Positions 17,551 through 26,134 of a DNA stretch of 64,000 nucleotides are shown here, piece after piece. The stretch is from CAISIP01 sp031367285 (GTDB taxonomy: Bacteria > Pseudomonadota > Gammaproteobacteria > Burkholderiales > Burkholderiaceae_C): positions 1-64,000 of the forward strand of contig JANLPN010000403.1 in assembly GCA_031367285.1 (NCBI GenBank), read 5' to 3'. The notes beneath the pieces are model-generated. The model saw only the letters and a list, made by a program, of their open reading frames with translations. It had not been told where the DNA came from and searched no databases. Position numbers and translations under genes: made by a program. Positions within the stretch are counted from its first letter, which is position 1. Each line of letters begins with the position of its first letter.

Positions 17551-18237
17551 ATGTCCCGCCCCCTCTTCCTGCGGCTTTGCCTGTGGACCGCAGTTGCTTT
17601 TGTGCTCATCTGCGCCTGGGACCTGCTGGGCCTGGACCTGACCCTGGCCCGCTGGTCGGGCACTGCGACCGGCTTCCCGCTGCGCGACAACTGGCTGGCC
17701 TCGACGGTGCTGCATTCGGGTGCGCGGCGGCTGGCCTGGGCGTTGCAATTCGGGCTGGTGCTGGCGATCTGGTGGCCAGTGGGCGCATTGTGCCTGCTGA
17801 CGCGGCGCGAACGCGTGCACATGCTGGCCGCTTCGCTGTTTGCGCTGGCGCTGGTATGGGTACTGAAGTCATGGAGCCAGACCAGCTGCCCCTGGGACCT
17901 GGCCGAGTTCGGTGGGGCGGCGGCGTATGTTTCCCACTGGACCTGGGGTATGGCGGACGGCGGCGAAGGCCGCTGCTTTCCTGCCGGGCATGCCTCGGCT
18001 GGATTCTGTTTCCTGTCCGGCTACTTCTGGCTGCGCGTCAAGGCGCCCAGAGCGGCAAACGCCTGGATTGCCGTGACGCTGCTGGCCGGCGCCGTGATCG
18101 GTGTGGCCCAGCAGGTGCGCGGTGCCCACTACATCAGCCACACCTTGTGGACCGCATGGTTGTGCTGGGCGGCGGCCGGCCTGGCCTACTGCGTGCTGGA
18201 GGCTAAAGCGATGCGTTCGGCGTGGAGGAGTTCCTGA
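17551..18237 (+). CDS. PAP2-superfamily membrane phosphatase
   Basis: A 228-residue inner-membrane protein with about six hydrophobic segments. The PAP2 motifs are a Lys near 107 (KSWSQTSCPWDL), CFPAGHASAGF (142-152, His148 as acid) and RGAHYISHTLW (190-200, His193 and His197). Such enzymes hydrolyse lipid phosphates, for example undecaprenyl-PP or lipid A phosphates. Position at the head of a glycosyltransferase cluster suggests a role in lipid A or lipid-carrier processing; the exact substrate is unknown. Confidence 0.82.
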   Translation: MSRPLFLRLCLWTAVAFVLICAWDLLGLDLTLARWSGTATGFPLRDNWLASTVLHSGARRLAWALQFGLVLAIWWPVGALCLLTRRERVHMLAASLFALALVWVLKSWSQTSCPWDLAEFGGAAAYVSHWTWGMADGGEGRCFPAGHASAGFCFLSGYFWLRVKAPRAANAWIAVTLLAGAVIGVAQQVRGAHYISHTLWTAWLCWAAAGLAYCVLEAKAMRSAWRSS

Positions 18238-18303
18238 CCTTCATGCGGCCTTAATATTCGGGCGCCACATTACCGCTCAGGTCAACCTGAGGAGAAGTAC
18301 CCC

Positions 18304-18840
18304 ATGTCCGAATTCAATGCCGCTGTTTTTATGTGGCTCAATGCCACTGCGGCGTCGCCGGCATGGCTGGTGCCTTTGGCGCGTTTTGTCACGGTCGAGT
18401 TGCCGGAGTGGATGCTGGTGGGATCGGTGGCTGCCTTTCTGGTGGGAGACACGCGCGTGCAACGCTGCGTGCTGCGCATTGCGCTCGCCATGGTGCTGGC
18501 CTGGGTGTTTGCGCGCCTGGGGCAGTATCTGTTTCCGATGCCCCGGCCTTTTTCCCTCGGGATCGGAACGGCATGGATGGCCCATGCGGAATCGGCGGGT
18601 TTCCCAAGCACCCATGCCACGGTGGCATTTGCCTTTGCGGGCGCGGTGGCCTTGTCTACGCGGCGCTGGCCGAGCGGGCTGGCTGCCTTTGCGGTAGCAG
18701 CCGCCGTGGCATGGAGCCGGATTTGCCTGGGCCTGCATTTCCCGATTGACGTGGTGGCGGGGGCCCTTGTGGGCTGCGCCAGCGCCTGGCTCAGCGGTCT
18801 GGTGCCGTACGTTGTTCCCCGAATCCGGGTGGCGCTTTGA
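18304..18840 (+). CDS. PAP2-family phosphatase, undecaprenyl-diphosphatase-like
   Basis: A 178-residue membrane protein with a complete PAP2 signature: PRPF (80-83), GFPSTHAT (99-106) and SRICLGLHFPIDV (138-150). The compact size resembles BcrC/YbjG-type undecaprenyl pyrophosphate phosphatases that recycle the lipid carrier. A Shine-Dalgarno-like gaggagaa precedes the ATG. Its stop overlaps the TTG start of the GT39 gene, so the two are probably coupled. Confidence 0.85.
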   Translation: MSEFNAAVFMWLNATAASPAWLVPLARFVTVELPEWMLVGSVAAFLVGDTRVQRCVLRIALAMVLAWVFARLGQYLFPMPRPFSLGIGTAWMAHAESAGFPSTHATVAFAFAGAVALSTRRWPSGLAAFAVAAAVAWSRICLGLHFPIDVVAGALVGCASAWLSGLVPYVVPRIRVAL

Positions 18841-20459
18841 CCGGAAACGCCGCGCCATTGACCACCAGCCACGACGCGGTCCGCGATCACATCAACCAGT
18901 GGCGACAAGAGGGGAGCGGAACTGGACCGCGACCCGTGCGGTTGGCGAGGTACACCCGTCCCAGCCTGTCGGTCACGCTTGGGCTGCTGCTGTTCGCGGC
19001 CGTCTGGCTGGCACATCTCTCCTCAACCAGCCTTTCACCGCCGACCGACAACATCGAGCAGTTGAACTGGGTTCATTCGCTGGAATGGGGCTACTACAAA
19101 CACCCGCCTTTGCCAACCTGGCTGTTATGGGGACCGGTGCAACTCTTCGGTCTGAGCGCCTGGACAAGTTATGCCACCGGTACCGCTTTGAACCTGGCCG
19201 TCATGGGCGTGTTGTGGCGGCTGATGTCCCGGCTGCGGGGGATAAGGTTTGCCACGCTTGCCTTGCTCGCGGTGTTGTGCGTCACGTATTACAGCGCCGG
19301 ACTGTACGCGTACAACCACAATACATTGCTCACGTTCTGGTCGACCGCCTGCGCCGCACTGTGCTGGCAGGCGTATAACAGCGCCCGCCTGCGTTGGTGG
19401 GCGCTACTGGGTTTGGCGCTGGGCCTGGGGATGGTTACCAAGTACCAGATTGTCGTGACGATGACTTCGGTTTTTGTGTTCTGGCTTACGCAGCGTGGAT
19501 GGCGCGACGCACGCCAGCGTACCGGCCTGCTGCTGGCTGCCTTGCTTGCACTGCTTGTGTTCGTGCCACACCTGCAGTGGCTGCGCACCCACAACTTCGG
19601 ACCCGTTGGATACGCCATCGAGTCGTCATTGGGCGCCCAACTGACCGCGGCAGAACGTGTCAGCGACGTTTTGAACTGGTTGGCCGATCAATTGCTCAAC
19701 CGCGCCGCCGCCGCCTGGCTGATGTTGGCCGCAGTGCTGTACCTGAGCAAGGGCGCCGCGCCTCTTGAGCGGGGTGCAGGGTCGCCCTCACGTTCAGGGC
19801 ACGGGGACGCCGCGGGTGCCCTGATCTTGTCCTGGGGTCTGGTACCGCTGTTGTTCATGCCACTGGTGGGCGCCATTACTGGCGCCACGCTGCAACTGCG
19901 GTGGGGTGCCCCGTTCCTGCTTTTCACGGTGCCCGCGGTCATGGAGTTGTTCGGCCGGCGGGTGCAGTGGTCGCGCGTGCGTTTGTCAAGTGCGGTACAG
20001 GTGTTTGCTGCCATTCAGGCCCTCCTGTTGCTGGCCAGTTATCTCACCTCCGCGTTTGGACCGGTATCGCTTCGTGACCAGCACTGGCGCAGCTTCGACA
20101 GCAAGGCGCTGGCCAGCGAGCTGGGGCCACGGCTGAATGCGGCGCTGGCGGGTCATGCGCTGTGCGTGGTGTCGGGACCCACGGCGCTGGCCGGAGCACT
20201 GGCGCTGCAGCTACCCGACCATCCACTGGTACTGATCGACGGCCGTTATGACCGCAGCCCGTGGCTGAGTACCGAACTTGCGCGACGTTGCGGTGTATTG
20301 GAACTCCAACTGGGTGGTGTCCTCGCCGGTGGCAGCCTGGCGGGGCCGCGGTTTCCGGGCCTGTGGTGGCGTGTCGTTCCACCGGCGGCTTCCTCGTCCG
20401 TGCCCGCGGTCTCGGTCTCGGGAAGGGTGGCGCCAGCCCCCAGCCAGGGGCACGCGTGA
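18837..20459 (+). CDS. ArnT-like GT39 family glycosyltransferase
   Basis: A 540-residue polytopic membrane protein of the ArnT/PMT superfamily, which transfers a sugar from a polyprenyl-phosphate donor to lipid A or another acceptor on the periplasmic side. The first loop carries the acidic PTDNIEQLNW segment and HPPLPTW, as in ArnT. A start at TTG 18837 overlapping the previous stop (TTGA) is assumed; a GTG ~100 bases downstream is possible. It is coupled to a GT2 gene (GTGA overlap) that would make its polyprenyl-phosphate sugar donor. Confidence 0.83.
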   Translation: MTGNAAPLTTSHDAVRDHINQWRQEGSGTGPRPVRLARYTRPSLSVTLGLLLFAAVWLAHLSSTSLSPPTDNIEQLNWVHSLEWGYYKHPPLPTWLLWGPVQLFGLSAWTSYATGTALNLAVMGVLWRLMSRLRGIRFATLALLAVLCVTYYSAGLYAYNHNTLLTFWSTACAALCWQAYNSARLRWWALLGLALGLGMVTKYQIVVTMTSVFVFWLTQRGWRDARQRTGLLLAALLALLVFVPHLQWLRTHNFGPVGYAIESSLGAQLTAAERVSDVLNWLADQLLNRAAAAWLMLAAVLYLSKGAAPLERGAGSPSRSGHGDAAGALILSWGLVPLLFMPLVGAITGATLQLRWGAPFLLFTVPAVMELFGRRVQWSRVRLSSAVQVFAAIQALLLLASYLTSAFGPVSLRDQHWRSFDSKALASELGPRLNAALAGHALCVVSGPTALAGALALQLPDHPLVLIDGRYDRSPWLSTELARRCGVLELQLGGVLAGGSLAGPRFPGLWWRVVPPAASSSVPAVSVSGRVAPAPSQGHA

Positions 20460-21460
20460 CCGGCAGCCCGCGCAGCCCACGCCCGACCATCAGTTGCGTG
20501 GTGCCGGCGTTCAATGAAGCAGAAAACCTCGGGCCCCTGCTCGGCGAGCTCACCGTGCAACTGGCGCGGCAAAGCAGTCGCTGGGAGCTTATCGTTGTTG
20601 ATGACGGCAGCCACGACGCCACCCCCGCGGCGATGGCGCCCTGGCTCACGCGTCCAGGCGTGCGCTATGTGCGGCTGTCGCGCAATTTCGGCAAGGAAGC
20701 GGCCTTGACGGCAGGTATCGACCGCGCTGTGGGCGACGTGGTTCTGCTGATGGACGCCGACCGCCAGCACCCGGTCGCGCTGGTGCCCGAGATGTTGGCG
20801 GCCTGGCACAAGGGCGCCGACATGGTGTGCGCGGCACGGACCTCGCGCGCTGACGAAGGCATCGCCAAACGGCTTGGCACGGCACTGTTTTACCGGCTCG
20901 TAAACCGGGACTCGGCAGTCCCTATTCCAATGGATGCAGGCGACTTCCGGCTGATGGACCGGCGCGTGGTCGACGCGATCAAGTCGTTGCCGGAGCGCAA
21001 CCGCTTCATGAAGGGGCTGTACGCCTGGGTGGGCTTCAACACCGTCAGCATTCCCTACCTTCCGCATGAGCGCAGTTCCGGCACCAGCAAATTTTCGACG
21101 CGCCGCCTGGCCCGGCTGGCTTTTACCGGCGTCACCGCGTTCACCAATGCGCCGCTGCGCTGGTGGAGCGCCCTGGGCGCGGCGATTGCGACCGTTGCCC
21201 TCGCCTACGGTTGCTGGATTGTGATCGAGCATCTGCTGTACGGCGTCAGCGTGCCTGGCTGGGCCACGCTGGTGGCCGGCATGATGTTCCTGAGCGGGGT
21301 GCAGTTGTTGTCGATCGGCATTCTTGGCGAATACGTGGGCCGCATCTTCGACGAGGTCAAGCAACGGCCCATCTACCTCGTGGGCCTGGAGGCCGGCCAG
21401 GGTGCCATCGGTCTGCCCGCCGCACCGCGGCGGGTCAGCGAAAGCTCCACCACCGGTTGA
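20456..21460 (+). CDS. GT2 polyprenyl-phosphate glycosyltransferase (ArnC/GtrB/DPM type)
   Basis: A 334-residue enzyme with an N-terminal GT-A domain: CVVPAFNEAENL (14-25), VVDDGSHDAT (47-56) and the metal-binding LLMDADRQHP (97-106). RNRFMKGLYAWVGF and HERSSGTSKFS are typical of undecaprenyl-phosphate glycosyltransferases. Two transmembrane segments follow in the last third. It should make an undecaprenyl-P-sugar. The GTG at 20456 overlaps the preceding stop (GTGA). Its 3' end runs 26 bases into the oppositely oriented gtrA-like gene. Confidence 0.88.
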   Translation: MTGSPRSPRPTISCVVPAFNEAENLGPLLGELTVQLARQSSRWELIVVDDGSHDATPAAMAPWLTRPGVRYVRLSRNFGKEAALTAGIDRAVGDVVLLMDADRQHPVALVPEMLAAWHKGADMVCAARTSRADEGIAKRLGTALFYRLVNRDSAVPIPMDAGDFRLMDRRVVDAIKSLPERNRFMKGLYAWVGFNTVSIPYLPHERSSGTSKFSTRRLARLAFTGVTAFTNAPLRWWSALGAAIATVALAYGCWIVIEHLLYGVSVPGWATLVAGMMFLSGVQLLSIGILGEYVGRIFDEVKQRPIYLVGLEAGQGAIGLPAAPRRVSESSTTG

Positions 21461-21797
21461 TGCAGAAGGTCAGCACCAGGCTCAAGCCAGTGGCAAGTAC
21501 CTGCGCCGCCAGGTAGTGCAGGCCCAGCCGGACACCAAGCCCGACCACGGCCATGCCCAGCAGCAGGCCCACCAGCGCGGTGGCCTGAAAGCGCGGCCAG
21601 GACGCCCGCACGGCGCCACGGTGGGCAAAAGTGAACCGGCGGTTGCCGAAGTAAGCCAGTTGCGCGCCCACGGCGGCCCCGAGGCCCGACCCCCACCATG
21701 CCGGCCAGCCGCCGTATTCGACACACAGCACCAGCACCAGGTAGTGAACGGCCGTGGCGATGGCGCCAATGGCGGTGTAGCGAAGAAACTGCGGCAT
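21435..21797 (-). CDS. GtrA-family membrane protein (putative flippase)
   Basis: A 120-residue protein with four hydrophobic segments. FLRYTAIGAIATAVHY at the N-terminus and FGNRRFTFAHRG plus the terminal INRWWSFR are GtrA hallmarks. GtrA proteins are thought to flip undecaprenyl-P-sugars made by GtrB-type enzymes. The gene lies tail to tail with the GT2 gene and not in its operon. ATG 21797 is 19 bases beyond the stop of the second GT39 gene, on the same strand. Confidence 0.85.
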   Translation of the reverse strand: MPQFLRYTAIGAIATAVHYLVLVLCVEYGGWPAWWGSGLGAAVGAQLAYFGNRRFTFAHRGAVRASWPRFQATALVGLLLGMAVVGLGVRLGLHYLAAQVLATGLSLVLTFCINRWWSFR

Positions 21798-21816
21798 GGG
21801 TGGGGTGCCCCGTGCT

Positions 21817-23334
21817 TCACGGACAGGCGTGCGCAGGCGCGCGCCACAGCTCCGTACCCTGGAAGCCCATGACACGCGTGACGCCTGGCAGCGCGGCCAG
21901 TCGCGGCGCCTCGCCGGGCCGCAGTACGAACCAGACCGTGCCGGCAGCTCCACATAACAAGGCATCGAGCCGGTCCAGCGGCCGCAACACGGCCCGGCCA
22001 AGAGCGGGGTCGAAACGCGCCGCATCAAACAGCTCCTTGCGCCAGTTGTCATGCTGTGGCAGACCAGGGTCGCCCCAGTTGCTGGCAATGGTGACCGGCT
22101 GCTGAAGGCGGGCATAAAACGGCACGTCGTAGAAGTAGTCGTCCACCATCACCACCCGGTCCAACGCAGTGATCCGCTCGGCCAGCGCGAGCGCCACGGC
22201 GCGGTTCGACTTTGGGGCCTGCCAGGCCAGGCCGCCCACTATGGCCACGCAGGCCAGGGCCGAGCCCGCCACCAGCGCGTACAGCAGCCGCTTGCGGGTG
22301 TGTGCAAGCGCCAGGGCCAGCAAGACACACCACGGCGCCAGCGCAGGCAACACGTAACCTACCAGCTTGGAGCTGGGAATGGAGAAAAACCCGACCACCG
22401 CAATCACCCACCAGAGGTACAAGCCCGGACGTGCACCGGGCCCGGCCCACGCAGTGCGCAGCGCCCGTGGCAACCACAGGCTCCAGGGCAGGGTGAGGGC
22501 CGGCAGAACCGCCATGAAGAACCAGAACGGGTAGACGTTGTTGAAGGTAGCCTGCGCAAAACGGCGGAAGTGCTGCTCCATAAAAAAGTAATCGTAGAAG
22601 CCGGGAAACTTTGCCTGCACGGCAACAAACCACGGTGCCGCCACCAGCGCAAAAACCAGCAGACCGAGCGGGTGCAACAGACCCAGCAACTGGCGCCAGC
22701 GCCCCTGCACAAGCAGCCAGGGGCCGAGCACCAGGGCCGGCAATACGACGCCGATCAAACCCTTGGCAAGCATCGCCAGCGCGCACAACGCGGCGCCAGC
22801 CGCCAGCCAGTCGGGCTGGACTTGCGGTGGCTGCTCGACGGCGCGCAGCAGCGCCAGCACGGCAGCCGTGATCAGGCCCGCCACCAGCATGTCGTGGTTG
22901 GCGTATTGCGCGCTCACGAAAAACAGCGGACAGGTCGCCAGCACCAGCAGGGCCGTTGCCGCGACCCGTGGGCCGTGCCAGCGGCGCAGCGCGAAGAACA
23001 GGCTTGCGCCCATCAGCCAGCCACCCAGCATGGCGCCGATACGCGCCGCAAAGGCATTCAGGCCAAACAGTTGCATGGCCGCCATGTCCAGCCAGTAGAA
23101 CAAAGGCGGCTTGTGAAAAAAAGGCAGGCCGTTGAGCGTGGGCACCAACATGCCACCCGACAGCATCTCGCGCGCCACATTGGCATAACGCCCCTCGTCC
23201 GGCAGCAGCAGGGGGCGCATCCCAAGTGTTGCCAGCAGCCACAGCGCCAGCAAACCAAGCAGCCATGCGGGGGATTCGAAGCGTGCCGCAGCCGGACGAC
23301 GTCGGCTCCCCATGGTGGATAAGGGGTCCGGCAT
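21817..23334 (-). CDS. ArnT-like GT39 glycosyltransferase
   Basis: A 505-residue polytopic protein with the ArnT/PMT first-loop motif LLLPDEGRYANVAREML and HKPPLFYWL, then about a dozen hydrophobic segments and a C-terminal soluble domain of ~120 residues. It is the closest match to ArnT in the window, though the donor sugar is not known and no arn aminoarabinose genes are nearby. It is transcribed between the O-antigen-ligase-like gene (6-base gap) and the gtrA-like gene. Confidence 0.85.
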   Translation of the reverse strand: MPDPLSTMGSRRRPAAARFESPAWLLGLLALWLLATLGMRPLLLPDEGRYANVAREMLSGGMLVPTLNGLPFFHKPPLFYWLDMAAMQLFGLNAFAARIGAMLGGWLMGASLFFALRRWHGPRVAATALLVLATCPLFFVSAQYANHDMLVAGLITAAVLALLRAVEQPPQVQPDWLAAGAALCALAMLAKGLIGVVLPALVLGPWLLVQGRWRQLLGLLHPLGLLVFALVAAPWFVAVQAKFPGFYDYFFMEQHFRRFAQATFNNVYPFWFFMAVLPALTLPWSLWLPRALRTAWAGPGARPGLYLWWVIAVVGFFSIPSSKLVGYVLPALAPWCVLLALALAHTRKRLLYALVAGSALACVAIVGGLAWQAPKSNRAVALALAERITALDRVVMVDDYFYDVPFYARLQQPVTIASNWGDPGLPQHDNWRKELFDAARFDPALGRAVLRPLDRLDALLCGAAGTVWFVLRPGEAPRLAALPGVTRVMGFQGTELWRAPAHACP

Positions 23335-23340
23335 GCGGCC

Positions 23341-24552
23341 TTACCGGGACTGCTTGCGTTCCGGCAGCGAGAACGTAAATCCGGCGTCGGATGCCAGGCG
23401 CAGGTACAGGCCGACAATCCACAGCAGGCTCAGGCCGATGACGGCGTCGCGGGTGGCCGAGTTGACGAGTGCGCTGAACGTCAGCGTCAGGGCCGCCACA
23501 AAGGCCAGGCGCCCCGTGAGGTCCTGCCTGCGCCAACCCACGTAACAGGCCGCCAGCATGATGGCCAGCCAGCACAACGCGCCTGGCACGCCGGCCTGCG
23601 CCCCCATCCACAGCAGGTCGTTATGCGGCATATTGAGGTCGGCCAGCAGCGGCGGCACACGTTTTCTCCACTGGTCGTTCCAGCCGCCAATGCCCCATCC
23701 CATCCAGGGCCGCTCGGCGATCATCTCGGTCGTATAGCGGATCATTTGCGAGCGGATATTCCAGCTGCCCATGCTGGCTTCACCCGCCGCCGCACGCCGT
23801 ATTTCGCCGACACCTTGCGCCAGCGGTGCCTGGACCGCCGGTACCGTGGCAAGCAGAGCCACGCCCGCCAGCAGGACGGCAACCACAAAACCCAGCAGCT
23901 TGAGCTTGTGCTGGCGCCACTGGTGGGCAGCAGCGGCCAGCAGAGCACCCAGCACGGCCAGCAGGGCGGTGCGATTGGGCAGGACAAAAACCAGCACGGC
24001 CAGCAGCGCAAGCGCGACCCCCATGGAGGCCAGTCTTACGCGCCCCGTGGTGGACAACGCAATAACCAGCATCGAACCGGCCACCACGCAAAACAGCAGG
24101 GCGTTGGAAATGGATTTGTTGCCCGCGTAATGCAGCAGGTTGCGCCAGACGGGAAACTCCGGCAGCCCCAGAGCCTTGTGCGCAAAAATCACCAGCAGGC
24201 TGAAAACCACGGCGACCGCAAAGCTGCGCAGGGCCCAGCTGGCTTCTTCCACCGTCAAGGCAAGCGCCAGTGTGAGTGTGAGCACTATGCGCAGCCCGTG
24301 CCAGAGGTTCGAGGCTGTCTCCGCATACAGCGCGGATTGAAGCGCCAGCACCACCGCCGTCCAACCCAGGTAGATCGCCAGCGGCCAGAAAAGCAGGTGC
24401 CGCCTGACCCGCTGCCAGCGCGCCATCCGGTCACCCTGAATCGACATACACATAGCCAACGCAAAAAATGCCAGATAGTTCATCCCCACCGGCATGAACA
24501 CCACGAAGCTCCAGAACAGCGCGGTGTAGCGCACCAGGAAGTTGGAACTCAT
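23341..24552 (-). CDS. O-antigen ligase (WaaL/Wzy_C) family membrane protein
   Basis: A 403-residue protein with about 11-12 hydrophobic segments. A periplasmic loop with IRYTTEMIAERPWMGWGIGGW and LNMPHNDLLWMGAQAG contains the conserved Arg/His residues of the Wzy_C domain. It would ligate a lipid-linked glycan to lipid A core or to protein. I chose ATG 24552 (MSSNFLVRYTALFW); an ATG at 24612 would overlap the end of pyk. Confidence 0.83.
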   Translation of the reverse strand: MSSNFLVRYTALFWSFVVFMPVGMNYLAFFALAMCMSIQGDRMARWQRVRRHLLFWPLAIYLGWTAVVLALQSALYAETASNLWHGLRIVLTLTLALALTVEEASWALRSFAVAVVFSLLVIFAHKALGLPEFPVWRNLLHYAGNKSISNALLFCVVAGSMLVIALSTTGRVRLASMGVALALLAVLVFVLPNRTALLAVLGALLAAAAHQWRQHKLKLLGFVVAVLLAGVALLATVPAVQAPLAQGVGEIRRAAAGEASMGSWNIRSQMIRYTTEMIAERPWMGWGIGGWNDQWRKRVPPLLADLNMPHNDLLWMGAQAGVPGALCWLAIMLAACYVGWRRQDLTGRLAFVAALTLTFSALVNSATRDAVIGLSLLWIVGLYLRLASDAGFTFSLPERKQSR

Positions 24553-24596
24553 TTGCACCAGGAGACGCGGCCAACGACCATGGGCCGGAGCAAGCC

Positions 24597-26033
24597 CTAG
24601 GCCACCTGGCATATCTTGAGCATATTGGTGCCCCCCGGCGCGCCCATGGGTTCACCACAGGTGATGGCGTACACATCACCGCTTTGCACAATGCCGCGCT
24701 TCTTCAGATGGCCCTCGGCTTCCACCAGGGCAGTATCCCGGTCCGCGCTGGAATCCATCAGCAGCGGGCGCACATTGCGGTACAGGGCCATCTTGCGTTG
24801 CGTGGCCACCCGCGGGGTGAGCGCATAAATCGGCACCTGTATCAGGTGGCGGCTCATCCACAGGGCCGTGGACCCGCTGTCGGTCATCGCGACGATGGCC
24901 TTGGCGCCCAGATGGTAGGCGGTAAAAAGCGCACCCATGGCGATCGACTGGTCGATGCGGCCAAAGGTCTTGCCCGTGAAATCGGCGTCGAGCTTGGCCA
25001 CGTCATGCCCTTCGGCGGCATGGCAAATCTTGGCCATTTCCACCACGGTCTCGAGCGGGTATTTGCCGGCGGCCGTTTCCGCCGACAACATGACGGCATC
25101 GGTGCCGTCGAGCACCGCATTGGCCACGTCGCTGACCTCGGCACGCGTCGGCACCGGGTTGGTAATCATGGACTCCATCATCTGGGTGGCCGTGATCACC
25201 ACCTTGTCGTGTTCGCGCGCCATCTTGATCATGCGTTTTTGCAGAGCCGGCACGGCGGCGTTGCCCACTTCGACCGCCAGATCACCGCGCGCCACCATGA
25301 TGCCGTCGCTGGCCAGCAGGATTTCAAGCAGCTTCGGAATCGCCTCGGCGCGTTCGATCTTGGCAATCAGACCGGGTCGGTGGTTGAAGTCCGCCGCCGC
25401 CACATTGCACAACTGGCGCGCCATCTCCATGTCGGTCGCGTTCTTCGGGAAACTCACCGCTACGTAGTCGGCCTGGAAAGCCATCGCGGTGCGGATGTCG
25501 TCCATGTCCTTGGCGGTCAGCGCGGGTGCCGTCAAACCCCCGCCCAGTTTGTTGATGCCCTTGTTATTGGACAACTCGCCACCGAGCTTTACGGTGGTGT
25601 ACACCGCCTCGCCCTTGACCGCATCCACCGTGATCACGATCAACCCGTCGTTGAGCAGCAGCACGTCGCCGGCTTTGACCTCGCGCGGCAGCGACTTGTA
25701 GTCCAGACCCACCCCATTGACGTCGCCGAGTTCGGTGCGCGCCGCATCCAGCACGAACTTGGCGCCCGGCTCCAGCATGACCTTGCCATCGGCGAACTTG
25801 CCGACCCGGATCTTGGGGCCTTGCAGGTCGGCCATGATGGCCACTTCGCGCCCGGCGCGTTGTGCCGCCTCGCGCACCAGCCGCGCCCGGTCGATATGGT
25901 CCTGCGCCTTGCCGTGGCTGAAGTTCAGCCGCACCACGTTGACCCCGGCACGAATCATCTGCTCCAGCAGGGCCGGGTCGCTCGATGCCGGGCCCAGGGT
26001 TGCAACAATCTTGGTGGCGCGACGCAGTGCCAT
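24597..26033 (-). CDS. pyk: pyruvate kinase
   Basis: A 478-residue pyruvate kinase (PEP + ADP to pyruvate + ATP). It starts RRATKIVATLGPASSD. The barrel carries VRLNFSHG, DLQGPKIRVG and the metal-site segment IMVARGDLAVEVG; the TDAVMLSAETAAGKYP motif and the C-terminal allosteric domain are complete. ATG 26033 was chosen because AAGGAG lies just upstream (around 26047-26040). It is separated from pgk by ~100 bases containing a small hairpin. Confidence 0.96.
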   Translation of the reverse strand: MALRRATKIVATLGPASSDPALLEQMIRAGVNVVRLNFSHGKAQDHIDRARLVREAAQRAGREVAIMADLQGPKIRVGKFADGKVMLEPGAKFVLDAARTELGDVNGVGLDYKSLPREVKAGDVLLLNDGLIVITVDAVKGEAVYTTVKLGGELSNNKGINKLGGGLTAPALTAKDMDDIRTAMAFQADYVAVSFPKNATDMEMARQLCNVAAADFNHRPGLIAKIERAEAIPKLLEILLASDGIMVARGDLAVEVGNAAVPALQKRMIKMAREHDKVVITATQMMESMITNPVPTRAEVSDVANAVLDGTDAVMLSAETAAGKYPLETVVEMAKICHAAEGHDVAKLDADFTGKTFGRIDQSIAMGALFTAYHLGAKAIVAMTDSGSTALWMSRHLIQVPIYALTPRVATQRKMALYRNVRPLLMDSSADRDTALVEAEGHLKKRGIVQSGDVYAITCGEPMGAPGGTNMLKICQVA

Positions 26034-26059
26034 GGGAAGTCTCCTTGTAGGTGTAGTGA

Positions 26060-26079
26060 CCCGCATTTTCCCATGCGGG
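26060..26079. other. small hairpin between pgk and pyk
   Basis: CCCGCAT (26060-26066) pairs perfectly with ATGCGGG (26073-26079) over a 6-base loop. It sits in the pgk-pyk interval 27 bases upstream of the pyk start. There is no following T tract, so it is not a classical intrinsic terminator. It may attenuate or stabilise the pyk part of a pgk-pyk transcript. Confidence 0.4.
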
Positions 26080-26134
26080 GATTACCGGCCGGTTACCGCG
26101 TGGGACGCGGGGGGTCGGAAAGATTCGCCAGCGC

